Positions 42,976 through 51,616 of a stretch of DNA of 64,000 bases are shown here, in pieces. The position numbers and the translations under genes are program-made. Below the pieces are notes generated by a model. The model was not told the origin of the DNA, made no database searches, and was given only the letters and a program-made list of their open reading frames with translations. The stretch's first letter is position 1, and every line of letters starts with the position of its first letter. The DNA is from Mycobacterium sp. 852002-51971_SCH5477799-a (GTDB lineage: Bacteria; Actinomycetota; Actinomycetes; Mycobacteriales; Mycobacteriaceae), in contig NZ_LZIF01000044.1 in the NCBI RefSeq assembly GCF_001667145.1, positions 82,756-146,755 on the forward strand, given 5' to 3'.

Positions 42976-43721
42976 CCGCTCAGCGCGCTCCGCGCCCCGG
43001 GGAGTTCGGGACTGTCGCCCAGCCGCGCTCGCCTGCCGGCCCGGTCCCCGGCACGCCGTGCCGCCGACGAATACCCCGCCGACGCCCGGGCGGCCTGCCA
43101 GGTGCCGCGTGCCTTCGACGCACCGCGGTAGTAGTCCACCAGCTCGACCTCCTTGTCCCGCAACGCGATAGCGGTGCCCGGCGCCCGGCGGCGGTCATTG
43201 GTCGCTTCCCGCCGGGCCTGGTCGCGGGCCTCGGTCAGCCGCTGGCCGACGCGCGTCCCGAAGGCGAGCTGAAAGTTGAGCCGGGCGGTGATCGTCGGAG
43301 TGGGACGATGCGCACCCGAGGCGAGGTAGGCGTCCGATGCGCGGACCATCTGGACGACGAGGCTGGCATACAGCGCGTGGCTGGCGTCGATGTCCTCGAC
43401 GAACCCGTAGGCGTACACGAACGTCGAATTCGAGGCCACGTCGCAACGCACGTCGTTGGCCGCGGCGATCAGCACGAACAGCTGCACATACGTGCGTAAC
43501 CCCTTGGTGCCGGCGGCCCCGATGGTGATGGTGCGCTGCGTCGGCGTCTGCGCCGCCGACCGCTGGGGCGAATGCGAGCGGGCCACCGCGAGGTCTATGG
43601 ACGCGGCCGTCGCGAGCCGCTGCGCGGCGGACATGAACGCGTCGGCTTCATGGGTGTTGTCGGTGCCCTCGGCCTGACGCAGCAGTGCGGCGATGCGCGC
43701 CAGCATCTTGTCGTCACTCAT
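42972..43721 (-). CDS. DUF2786-domain protein, Rv0184 type
   Basis: A 249-residue protein, the same length as Rv0184. The N-terminal DUF2786 segment is MLARIAALLRQAEGTDNTHEADAFMSAAQRLATAASIDLAVAR. The middle has TIGAAGTKGLRTYVQLFVLIAAANDVRCDVASNSTFVYAYGF, and the C-terminus is Arg/Ala-rich (ARASAGYSSAARRAGDRAGRRAR), which suggests contact with nucleic acid. Proteins of this family also occur in phages; no function is established. The ATG at 43721 begins SDDKMLARI; the frame is open to 43808 but would overlap the lipase gene. It heads the overlapping unit with the HExxH gene and bglS. Confidence 0.78.
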   Translation of the reverse strand: MSDDKMLARIAALLRQAEGTDNTHEADAFMSAAQRLATAASIDLAVARSHSPQRSAAQTPTQRTITIGAAGTKGLRTYVQLFVLIAAANDVRCDVASNSTFVYAYGFVEDIDASHALYASLVVQMVRASDAYLASGAHRPTPTITARLNFQLAFGTRVGQRLTEARDQARREATNDRRRAPGTAIALRDKEVELVDYYRGASKARGTWQAARASAGYSSAARRAGDRAGRRARLGDSPELPGARSALSG

Positions 43722-43758
43722 TGGCGCCAAGGTACGGGAGCCCGCCGACACGCCCGCC

Positions 43759-44601
<843 letters not shown>

Positions 44602-44666
44602 CTAGTCATTACGGGCAGCGTAGTGGCTGCTGATTCGGGCCGGACGCCCCGACACTGCGTAGGCTC

Positions 44667-45680
44667 ATGCGGATGAGCCTTCTCGCGCAGAACTCTGAAG
44701 GTGACCCGGTAACCGGCGAGGGTTTCTCGGAGCACGCCGAACCCTATCGCCGCGAACTGCTGGCCCACTGCTACCGAATGACCGGGTCGCTGCACGACGC
44801 CGAGGACCTGGTGCAAGAGACCTTGCTACGGGCCTGGAAGGCGTACGACCGTTTCGAAGGCAAGTCCTCGATGCGGACGTGGTTGCATCGCATCGCCACC
44901 AACACCTGCCTGACCGCGCTGGAGGGACGCCAGCGCAGGCCGTTGCCGGTGGGGCTGGGCGGTCCGAGCTCGGACCCGACGGCCGAGCTGGTGGAGCGAC
45001 GCGAGGTGCCGTGGCTGGAGCCGCTGCCGGAGTTGACCGAGCATCCGGCCGACCCTTCGGTCGTCGTCGGGTCGCGGGAGTCGGTGCGGTTGGCGTTTGT
45101 CGCTGCGCTGCAATACCTCCCACCCCGGCAGCGGGCGGTGCTGCTGCTGCGCGACGTGCTGCAGTGGCGTTCCGCGGAGGTCGCCGATGCGGTCGGGACC
45201 ACCACCACCGCCGTCAACAGCCTGCTGCAGCGGGCCAGGTCTCAGCTCGAGGAAGTCGGGCCCAGCGCCGAAGACCAACTGGTGCAGCCGGATTCGGCCG
45301 AGGCCCAGGACCTGCTGGCACGCTACATCGCCGCGTTCGAGACCTACGACATCGACCGGCTGGTCGACCTGTTCACCGCGGAGGCGATCTGGGAGATGCC
45401 GCCGTACATCGGCTGGTACCAGGGCGCGGGAGCCATCGTCACCCTCATCCATCAGCAGTGCCCGGCGGAGGGCAGCGGGGACATGCGCATGCTGCCACTG
45501 ATCGCCAACGGCCAGCCTGCCGCGGCCATGTACATGCGCACCGGCGAGGTGCATGTCCCTTTTCAGTTACATGTGCTGGATGTCCGGGACGGCAAGGTAT
45601 CCCATGTGGTGGCCTTCCTCGACGACGCCCTGTTCACAAAATTCGGCCTGCCCAGTTCGCTGTCCGCGGACCAGAGGTGA
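44667..45680 (+). CDS. sigG: ECF sigma factor SigG
   Basis: A 337-residue ECF sigma factor of the group with a C-terminal SnoaL-like domain. Region 2 is YRRELLAHCYRMTGSLHDAEDLVQETLLRAWKAYDRFEGKSSMRTWLHRIATN; region 4 is LPPRQRAVLLLRDVLQWRSAEVADAVGTTTTAVNSLLQRARSQL. Residues about 210-330 are the SnoaL-like fold (YIAAFETYDIDRLVDLFTAEAIWEMPP), thought to sense or autoinhibit in place of an anti-sigma factor. M. tuberculosis SigG is 370 residues. TAGGCT at 44660-44665 could be a -10 box for a leaderless start at the second ATG, 44673. Confidence 0.88.
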   Translation: MRMSLLAQNSEGDPVTGEGFSEHAEPYRRELLAHCYRMTGSLHDAEDLVQETLLRAWKAYDRFEGKSSMRTWLHRIATNTCLTALEGRQRRPLPVGLGGPSSDPTAELVERREVPWLEPLPELTEHPADPSVVVGSRESVRLAFVAALQYLPPRQRAVLLLRDVLQWRSAEVADAVGTTTTAVNSLLQRARSQLEEVGPSAEDQLVQPDSAEAQDLLARYIAAFETYDIDRLVDLFTAEAIWEMPPYIGWYQGAGAIVTLIHQQCPAEGSGDMRMLPLIANGQPAAAMYMRTGEVHVPFQLHVLDVRDGKVSHVVAFLDDALFTKFGLPSSLSADQR

Positions 45681-45693
45681 GAAGGACCCATCC

Positions 45694-47103
45694 ATGACGA
45701 CCACCACCCAGGTGACGCCAACTCCTGGCAGGCCGGCGCTGCTGCTGAGCGCCTTTGACCTGGCCGACGTGGGCTACTGCGTCGAGGAGTTCTTTCTCGC
45801 CGGTACGGCCAGCCGCTATACGCCGGTGAGCGAGCTGGGCCCCGATGGTCGCTGGGACGCAACACCTTCGGATTCAGCGGAGTTCACCACCCGCATCGTG
45901 GTCCTGACGCCGTCCGACCCGGCCCGGTTCAACGGGACGGTGCTCGTTGAATGGCTCAACGTCAGCGGCGGCATCGACGCCGCCGCGGTGTGGATGATGG
46001 CGCACCGCGAGATGCTGCGCGCAGGTTATGCCTACGTCGCGGTCTCGGCTCAGCGGGTGGGAGTCGAGGGCGGCGAAAGCCTGCTCGGCACGGATTTGTC
46101 GCTGAAAGCCCAAGACCCGCAACGGTATGCGGCACTGCACCATCCGGGCGATGCGTTCTCCTACGACATGTTCACCCGAGTCGGCGAGCTCATCAAGACC
46201 GGCGAACACGGCGTCATCCTGCGAGGGCTGGCCGCACAACGCGTGATCGCGCTGGGCGAATCCCAGTCCGCGATGTTCCTGACGACCTACATCAATGCCG
46301 TCGATCCGCTGGCAGGCACCTACGACGGATTCCTGGTGCACTCCCGGTTCGGCCCGGCCGCCCCGCTGGACGGCAGCTCGATCTTCGACGAATCCTCTGC
46401 GACGCAGGCGGTTACGTTCCGCCCGGAACTGCGGGTCCCGCTACTGACAGTCATCACCGAGACCGATGTCTTCGGCGGCCCGCGCGACGGCTACTACTTC
46501 GCCAGGCAGCCGGACAATGAGCGGCTGCGGGTCTGGGAGATCGCGGGTGCCGCCCACGCCGACAACTACACGATCCAGGTTGCGTTCATCGATAGCGGCT
46601 CGGCACCGATCGAGACCATCGTTGCGGCCTACGCGCCAACCAACAATTTGTTGGGCCAGCAGTTGGCGCACAACATCAACTTCGGTCCCCAGCACCATTA
46701 CGTGGTGCAGGCCGCGCTCGCGGCGCTGAACACCTGGGTCGCCACCGGCGAACCCGCGCCGAGCGCCAACCCGCTCGAGGTCCGCGAAACCGCCGCGCCG
46801 CAACCCGTTCCGGATGGCAACGGGCTCGCCCGCGGTGGCATCCGGACCCCATGGGTGGACGTGCCGATCGCCAAGACGTCGGGCCTGGGCGGCGAAGAGA
46901 GCATCATGTCGGCGATCTTCGGCTCCGGAGAGTTGTTCGACGCCAACACGATTCATCGACTCTATCCCGGTGGCAGTGCGCAGTATCTGGAAAGCTTCAC
47001 CGGGGCCCTCGACGCGGCGGTCGGCGCCGGGTTCATCCTGGCGGCCGACCGCGCCGAAATCCTGCAGCTCGCCGCCGCTACGTTCCCCGACGGCCGCGCT
47101 TAG
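45694..47103 (+). CDS. Alpha/beta-hydrolase-domain protein (Abhydrolase_10 type)
   Basis: A 469-residue probable esterase. The nucleophile elbow is LGESQSAMFLTTYINAVDP with S190. Other family pieces are VLVEWLNVSGGIDAAAVWMMAHREMLRAGYAYVAVSAQRVGVEGG near the N-terminus, VITETDVFGGPRDGYYFARQPD and the His-bearing EIAGAAHADNYT. There is no signal peptide. It begins 13 bases after sigG with GAGAAGG upstream, so the two are probably one transcript and the hydrolase a possible SigG effector. It is not present between sigG and pirin in M. tuberculosis. Confidence 0.75.
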   Translation: MTTTTQVTPTPGRPALLLSAFDLADVGYCVEEFFLAGTASRYTPVSELGPDGRWDATPSDSAEFTTRIVVLTPSDPARFNGTVLVEWLNVSGGIDAAAVWMMAHREMLRAGYAYVAVSAQRVGVEGGESLLGTDLSLKAQDPQRYAALHHPGDAFSYDMFTRVGELIKTGEHGVILRGLAAQRVIALGESQSAMFLTTYINAVDPLAGTYDGFLVHSRFGPAAPLDGSSIFDESSATQAVTFRPELRVPLLTVITETDVFGGPRDGYYFARQPDNERLRVWEIAGAAHADNYTIQVAFIDSGSAPIETIVAAYAPTNNLLGQQLAHNINFGPQHHYVVQAALAALNTWVATGEPAPSANPLEVRETAAPQPVPDGNGLARGGIRTPWVDVPIAKTSGLGGEESIMSAIFGSGELFDANTIHRLYPGGSAQYLESFTGALDAAVGAGFILAADRAEILQLAAATFPDGRA

Positions 47104-47157
47104 GTCCGATTGCGCGGCTCCTCACTCGCGCCGTTGCGGCGCTCGCCGTCGCCGCGC

Positions 47158-48291
47158 TTAGAACAGCCGGCTGTCCGGCGGCGGGCCAGGTACCGGACGC
47201 ACCAGACCGGTCCCGGTGATCAGCGGCAGGTCCAGCGCGGACAGCAGTCCGGGCGGGGCCGCACATACCGCGGGGATGGCGTTGACCATTCGCGACGAGC
47301 CGGCGATGCGAGCCCCCAGGTCGTGGTCTGCGGCCTCGGCCATCTCGAATTCGCAGCGCATGCTCGGCGAACCCTCGATCTCCACGCGGTACAGCCCCTG
47401 CCCGGACGCCGGCCCAAAGCCGAGGTCCTTCGGCGCGATGGAGATGCGCGGCTGGGGCCAGTCCGGGGCGATGTCGTCGCGCATGCGCGTCACATGGTCG
47501 AGCACGAAAGTTGGCTTGCCGTCGACGTAACCCGTGAGCGTCGAACGCATCGCGGCGATGGTGCCGGCGGCGATGTGACCGGTGGGGGTATCGAAGGACT
47601 CGGTGGCGGGGATGCGCTCGTTGCTCTCGTCGATGTCCTCGATCTTGACGCCCAGTCCGGCGGCCAACTGGTGCAGCACCGGACCCCAGCCGAAGGTGAA
47701 GATCCCCGGCTGGGCCGCGAAGGCCGGGTAGTCCGGTTGCTGGCCGAATCCGAGGATCTCGTAGACGGCGGAGCGGTCCGGATAGGTCGCGTAATTGAAC
47801 ATCTCGGTGACCCGCACCGACTCGATCACCCGCGAGACGCCGGTAAGCACCAGCGGCAGCACGTCATTGGCGAACCCGGAGTCGATGCCGGTCGTGAAGA
47901 ACGACACGCCCCCGTCGATCGCGGCCTGGCGCAGCGGGTCGGTGAACGCGCCGTCGACGGCGTCGGGGAACACCAGCGGCACCACCGAGCACGACACCAC
48001 GTTCTTGCCGGCCCGCAGGATGGACGCCATGTCCTCGACGGCCTCCATTGGTCGCAGGTTCGCGGCCGCCGCATACACCACCACGTCGGCATCACCGCCC
48101 AGTAGGGCCGCCGGATCCTGGGTGGCCACCACGCCGACGGGCGCGATGCCACACAACTCTCCCGCATCGCGACCGGCTTTCGCATCGCTGTGCACGACGA
48201 CGTCGACCAGTTGCAGCGCCGGATGGTCGATCACCGCGCGCAGCGCGACCACGCCCATCGACCCCGGCCCCCAAACTCCCACCTTGATCAC
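47158..48291 (-). CDS. DapB-like NAD(P)-dependent dehydrogenase
   Basis: A 377-residue oxidoreductase. The N-terminus has a Rossmann fold with VGVWGPGSMGVVAL and the strand VVVHSDAKAGRDAGEL typical of dihydrodipicolinate-reductase-like proteins. ADVVVYAAAANLRPMEAVEDMASILRAGKNVVSCS and FTTGIDSGFANDVLPL continue the pattern seen in 2,4-diaminopentanoate dehydrogenase and related amine dehydrogenases. The true substrate is unknown. It is divergent from an IclR-type regulator (62 bases between the starts), which probably controls it. Confidence 0.75.
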   Translation of the reverse strand: MIKVGVWGPGSMGVVALRAVIDHPALQLVDVVVHSDAKAGRDAGELCGIAPVGVVATQDPAALLGGDADVVVYAAAANLRPMEAVEDMASILRAGKNVVSCSVVPLVFPDAVDGAFTDPLRQAAIDGGVSFFTTGIDSGFANDVLPLVLTGVSRVIESVRVTEMFNYATYPDRSAVYEILGFGQQPDYPAFAAQPGIFTFGWGPVLHQLAAGLGVKIEDIDESNERIPATESFDTPTGHIAAGTIAAMRSTLTGYVDGKPTFVLDHVTRMRDDIAPDWPQPRISIAPKDLGFGPASGQGLYRVEIEGSPSMRCEFEMAEAADHDLGARIAGSSRMVNAIPAVCAAPPGLLSALDLPLITGTGLVRPVPGPPPDSRLF

Positions 48292-48298
48292 GACATTC

Positions 48299-48348
48299 TC
48301 CTATTATTAGGACGCATATCTTGACATTTTGGACGGATCGTAGGGAGG
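48299..48348. promoter_or_regulatory. Divergent promoter region of the DapB-like and IclR genes
   Basis: The 62-base gap has CCTATTATTAGG (48299-48310) with CCTA/TAGG symmetric ends, an AT-rich block unusual here. TTGACA at 48321-48326 is a consensus -35 box, and AGGGAGG at 48342-48348 is the ribosome site of the IclR gene. The short distance from -35 to ribosome site suggests the -35 may instead be fortuitous. The palindrome is a candidate IclR operator. Confidence 0.4.
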
Positions 48349-48353
48349 CGGCG

Positions 48354-49244
48354 GTGGATACGTCAATGGCCGGGGCCCGCGGCGAATCGAACACCAAATC
48401 ACCGCCCACCGCCCGGGTGATGAATCTCCTTACCACCCTGGCGAATTCGTCCCGGGGCCTGACCTCTGCCGAGCTGGCCAAGAGCTGCGCGATCAGCACC
48501 TCGACCTGCGCTCTGGTGCTGGCCGAACTGGAGCGGCGGGCCTGGGTGGCGCGCCACACCGATCGCCGCTACGTGCTGGGCAGCGGATTGTTCGGACTGG
48601 TTCACGGGCTGCGCGATCAGTTTCCGCTGTTGGACCGCGGGCGCGACGCGCTGCGCTTCCTGCACGACACGCTCGGGGCCGGCTGCTCGATGTCGAGGAT
48701 CGGCGCCCGGCACCTGACCACCGTCGACGCGGTGGGTCATGGCACCGACGGCGAGCATGCCGTGGGGCAGCGCTTTCCCATCGACCCGCCGTTCGGTCTG
48801 GTCGCGATGGCCTGGCGCGACGACGACTTCGTCGACGCGTGGCTGCAGCGCGTGACGCCCAGGTTGAGCCGCACCGAAATCGCCGAGCACCGAAGGGTAC
48901 TCGCCGATATCCGCGCCCGCGGCTACGGCGCGTGGCGGTTCGACGATACTCACCGCTCGCTGCACACCCGGCTTGCCAATGTGCTGGCCTCGCTGGAACC
49001 GACGGCGCAGGTGACCCGCCAGCTCACCACGCTGATGACGATGGTGACCCTGCGTTCGGTCACCGACGTGCTCGAGACCGAATTGCCTACAACGGAATTC
49101 GTCGTCTTGCCGATATTCGCCCATGATGGCCAGCCGGAGTACCAGATCGAGATCCACCTCGGCCGCTCCGCCGGGCTTACCTTGCCGGAACTCGACACCG
49201 CGCTCCGGCGCGCCCAAGGGTTGCTCACCGCGGCGGTGACCTGA
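48354..49244 (+). CDS. IclR-family transcriptional regulator
   Basis: A 296-residue regulator. The winged helix is VMNLLTTLANSSRGLTSAELAKSCAISTSTCALVLAELERRAWVARHTDRRYVLG; the C-terminal effector domain includes MSRIGARHLTTVDAVG and GQRFPIDPPFGLVAMAWRD. The start GTG 48354 has AGGGAGG just upstream; the frame also runs to a TTG at 48321. It is divergent from the DapB-like dehydrogenase gene, its likely target, and precedes pirin by 25 bases. It is absent at this place in M. tuberculosis. Confidence 0.82.
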   Translation: MDTSMAGARGESNTKSPPTARVMNLLTTLANSSRGLTSAELAKSCAISTSTCALVLAELERRAWVARHTDRRYVLGSGLFGLVHGLRDQFPLLDRGRDALRFLHDTLGAGCSMSRIGARHLTTVDAVGHGTDGEHAVGQRFPIDPPFGLVAMAWRDDDFVDAWLQRVTPRLSRTEIAEHRRVLADIRARGYGAWRFDDTHRSLHTRLANVLASLEPTAQVTRQLTTLMTMVTLRSVTDVLETELPTTEFVVLPIFAHDGQPEYQIEIHLGRSAGLTLPELDTALRRAQGLLTAAVT

Positions 49245-49269
49245 CGCGCCCAGACATTAGGCTGGGGCG

Positions 49270-49998
49270 ATGTCAGCCAGCACGGAGCTAAGGGATGCGG
49301 GAACCCGCGCCGTCACCAGGACCCCGTGGCTGACATCCCGGCATTCTTTCTCCTTCGGTGGCCACTACGACCCGGGCAACACCCATTTCGGGCTGCTGCT
49401 GGTGAACAACGACGACATCGTCTCGCCGGGAACGGGATTCGACACCCACCCGCACCGGGATATGGAGATTGTGACCTGGGTGTTGCGTGGCGAACTGTCG
49501 CACCGCGACTCCGCGGGCAATCGAGGCGTGATCTATCCCGGCCTGGCGCAACGCATGTCGGCCGGCAGCGGAATCCTGCACTCCGAGCGCAACGACTCCC
49601 CCACTGAGCCGGTTCATTTCGTGCAGATGTGGGTGGTTCCCGATGAGGCCGGCGTCGAACCGAGCTATCAGCAGTATGAGATTGACGAAAGGCTGTTGTT
49701 GACGGGCAACCTTGTGACGATCGCCTCAGGGATGTCCGCGCGTGACGCCGCGATCACGCTGCACAACCGCCACGCCGCGCTGCACGTGACGCGGCTGGCG
49801 GCCGGTGCCGCGGTGGGCCTCCCGCAGGCTCCCTACCTGCATCTTTTCGCGGCCCAAGGCCGGGTCGACGTGGAGGGAATCGGCGCGGTGGCCGAAGGCG
49901 ATGCCGTGCGATTTACCGACGCCGACGGCCGGCGCGTGTCGGCGAGCGAGCCGTCGGAACTGCTGATCTGGGAGATGCACGCGAAGCTCGGTGACTGA
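49270..49998 (+). CDS. Pirin-like protein, Rv0181c type
   Basis: A 242-residue bicupin of the pirin family. The N-terminal cupin binds a metal through the His pair in FDTHPHRDMEIVTWVLRGELSHRD and the His/Glu in GSGILHSERND; VHFVQMWVVPDEAG continues the domain. The C-terminal cupin (LHLFAAQGRVDVEG) lacks metal residues. Related proteins have quercetinase or redox-sensing roles; the function here is unknown. It matches Rv0181c (244). Short stem-loops follow before the next gene. Confidence 0.85.
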   Translation: MSASTELRDAGTRAVTRTPWLTSRHSFSFGGHYDPGNTHFGLLLVNNDDIVSPGTGFDTHPHRDMEIVTWVLRGELSHRDSAGNRGVIYPGLAQRMSAGSGILHSERNDSPTEPVHFVQMWVVPDEAGVEPSYQQYEIDERLLLTGNLVTIASGMSARDAAITLHNRHAALHVTRLAAGAAVGLPQAPYLHLFAAQGRVDVEGIGAVAEGDAVRFTDADGRRVSASEPSELLIWEMHAKLGD

Positions 49999-50037
49999 GG
50001 CCATAGAGGGCCGGCTCCCCAGCCCATAGAGTGGGCT
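49999..50037. other. Two short stem-loops between the pirin gene and the YhgE-like gene
   Basis: GGCC-ATAGAG-GGCC (49999-50012) and AGCCCA-TAGAG-TGGGCT (50021-50037) are adjacent small inverted repeats with similar loops. They begin right after the pirin stop and precede ACAGGAG, the ribosome site of the next gene. They may weaken read-through. Confidence 0.35.
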
Positions 50038-50055
50038 CGACAGACAGGAGTCGGC

Positions 50056-51510
50056 ATGCCTCAATCGCACCCGCAGCACGCGGCGCCCAACCCCAACCGG
50101 AACATCAAGGCGATCCGCACCGTGCGGTTCTGGGCGGCGCCCCTGGTGATCACCGTGGCGTTGATGTCGGCGCTGTGCGCGCTCTATCTCGGTGGCATCT
50201 TGAACCCGACGACCAACCTGCGTCATTTCCCCATCGCGGTGGTGAACGAGGACGCCGGCCCGGGCGGCGCACAGATCGTCGACCGCCTGGTCAATGGGCT
50301 GGACAAGAACAAGTTCGACGTTCGCGTGCTCTCCCGTGGTGAGGCCAGGCACCAAATGGACACCGGCCGGGTGTATGGCCAGGTGCTGATACCGCCGAGC
50401 TTCTCGTCGAAGTTGCGGGACTTCGCGACCAGCGCGGTGCTGCCCGCCCGCGCGGACCGGCCGTCGATCATGGTTTCCACCAATCCGCGGGCCGGCACGC
50501 TCGGCGCGAGCATCGCCAGTCAGACCCTCAACACGGCCATGGGGATGGCCAACGGCATAGCCGGGCAACGGGTTACGGCGGAGGTGGCCGCGCAGACCGG
50601 CGGCGCACCGCTGGCCGGGGCGGCCCAGGTGGGCCTGAGCGCCCCCATCGACATCCAGTCGAACGTGTACAACCCGCTGCCGAACGGCACCGGCAACGGC
50701 CTGTCCGCCTTCTATTACGCGCTCTTGCTGCTATTGGCCGGATTCACCGGCAGCATCGTCGTCAGCACGCTGGTGGACGCCCTGCTCGGCTATGTGCCTG
50801 CCGAATTCGGTCCGGTGTACCGGTTCGCCGAGCAAGTCAGGATTTCCAGATTCCAGACCCTGCTGCTGAAGTGGGCCATGATGGTGCTGCTCGGGCTGAT
50901 CACCTCGGCGGTGTATCTGGCGATCGCCGACGGGCTCGGCATGCCCATCGACCACAGCTGGCAACTCTGGGCGTTCGGCGTCTTCGCGATCGCTGCGGTG
51001 GGCATCACGTCCAGTTCGCTGCTCTCGGTGCTGGGTACGGCCGGAATGTTGGTCAGCATGCTCATCTTCGTGATCCTCGGTCTGCCGTCGGCCGGCGCCA
51101 CGGTGCCGCTGGAGGCCACGCCGTCCTTCTTCCGCTGGCTGGCCGAATTCGAACCGATGCACCAGGTCTTTTTAGGGGCGCGCTCGCTGCTGTACTTCGG
51201 CGGCCATGGCGATGCCGGCCTGACTCAGGCGCTGACCATGACGACGATCGGCCTCGTCATCGGGCTGCTGCTCGGCGGCGTCGTCACGCACCTGTATGAC
51301 CGCAAGGGCTTTCACCGGATTCCGGGCGCGGTCGAACTGGCGATCGCCCAGGAGCATCAGGCGCAGCACCAGGCCCGCCGCGGTAAGCACGCGGAGGCGG
51401 CCGCGGCCGCGCCGGCCAAATCCGAGCCGGCGGCCAAATCCGAGCCGGCGGGATCCGGCATCGCCGAACCCGCCGGCACCGAACCCGAAAGTTCAAGCGA
51501 GCAAGCGTAA
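50056..51510 (+). CDS. YhgE/Pip-like ABC-2-type membrane protein, Rv0180c type
   Basis: A 484-residue membrane protein. One helix at about 25-48 is followed by a large outer domain (FPIAVVNEDAGPGGAQIVDRLVNGL...RADRPSIMVSTNPRAGTLGASIASQTL), then about five helices from residue 215 to 410, the last near LTMTTIGLVIGLLLGGVVTHLY. This is the YhgE/Pip layout, related to ABC-2 permeases and type VII-associated proteins. The cytoplasmic tail carries a duplicated AAKSEPA unit made by a short DNA repeat near 51415-51450. It matches Rv0180c (452 residues); the tail explains the extra length. Function unknown. Confidence 0.8.
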   Translation: MPQSHPQHAAPNPNRNIKAIRTVRFWAAPLVITVALMSALCALYLGGILNPTTNLRHFPIAVVNEDAGPGGAQIVDRLVNGLDKNKFDVRVLSRGEARHQMDTGRVYGQVLIPPSFSSKLRDFATSAVLPARADRPSIMVSTNPRAGTLGASIASQTLNTAMGMANGIAGQRVTAEVAAQTGGAPLAGAAQVGLSAPIDIQSNVYNPLPNGTGNGLSAFYYALLLLLAGFTGSIVVSTLVDALLGYVPAEFGPVYRFAEQVRISRFQTLLLKWAMMVLLGLITSAVYLAIADGLGMPIDHSWQLWAFGVFAIAAVGITSSSLLSVLGTAGMLVSMLIFVILGLPSAGATVPLEATPSFFRWLAEFEPMHQVFLGARSLLYFGGHGDAGLTQALTMTTIGLVIGLLLGGVVTHLYDRKGFHRIPGAVELAIAQEHQAQHQARRGKHAEAAAAAPAKSEPAAKSEPAGSGIAEPAGTEPESSSEQA

Positions 51511-51549
51511 TTCGCGTGTAGCCCGACCGTCACCGCAGCGTTACCTTTG

Positions 51550-51578
51550 TTGACACTGTGACTAATGAGGCTGATGAT
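51550..51578 (+). promoter_or_regulatory. Candidate promoter of the LprO-like gene
   Basis: TTGACA (51550-51555) and GATGAT (51573-51578) are separated by 17 bases in the 106-base gap before the GTG at 51617. The -35 is consensus; the -10 is weak. Confidence 0.45.
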
Positions 51579-51616
51579 GTATCTGTTGCATCCAGCTCCA
51601 GGCGGAAAGGGCTATC

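Noticed and set aside
51415..51450. Short tandem DNA repeat as a possible mobile or regulatory element
   Set aside because: It is in frame and only duplicates an AKSEPA unit in a disordered protein tail.
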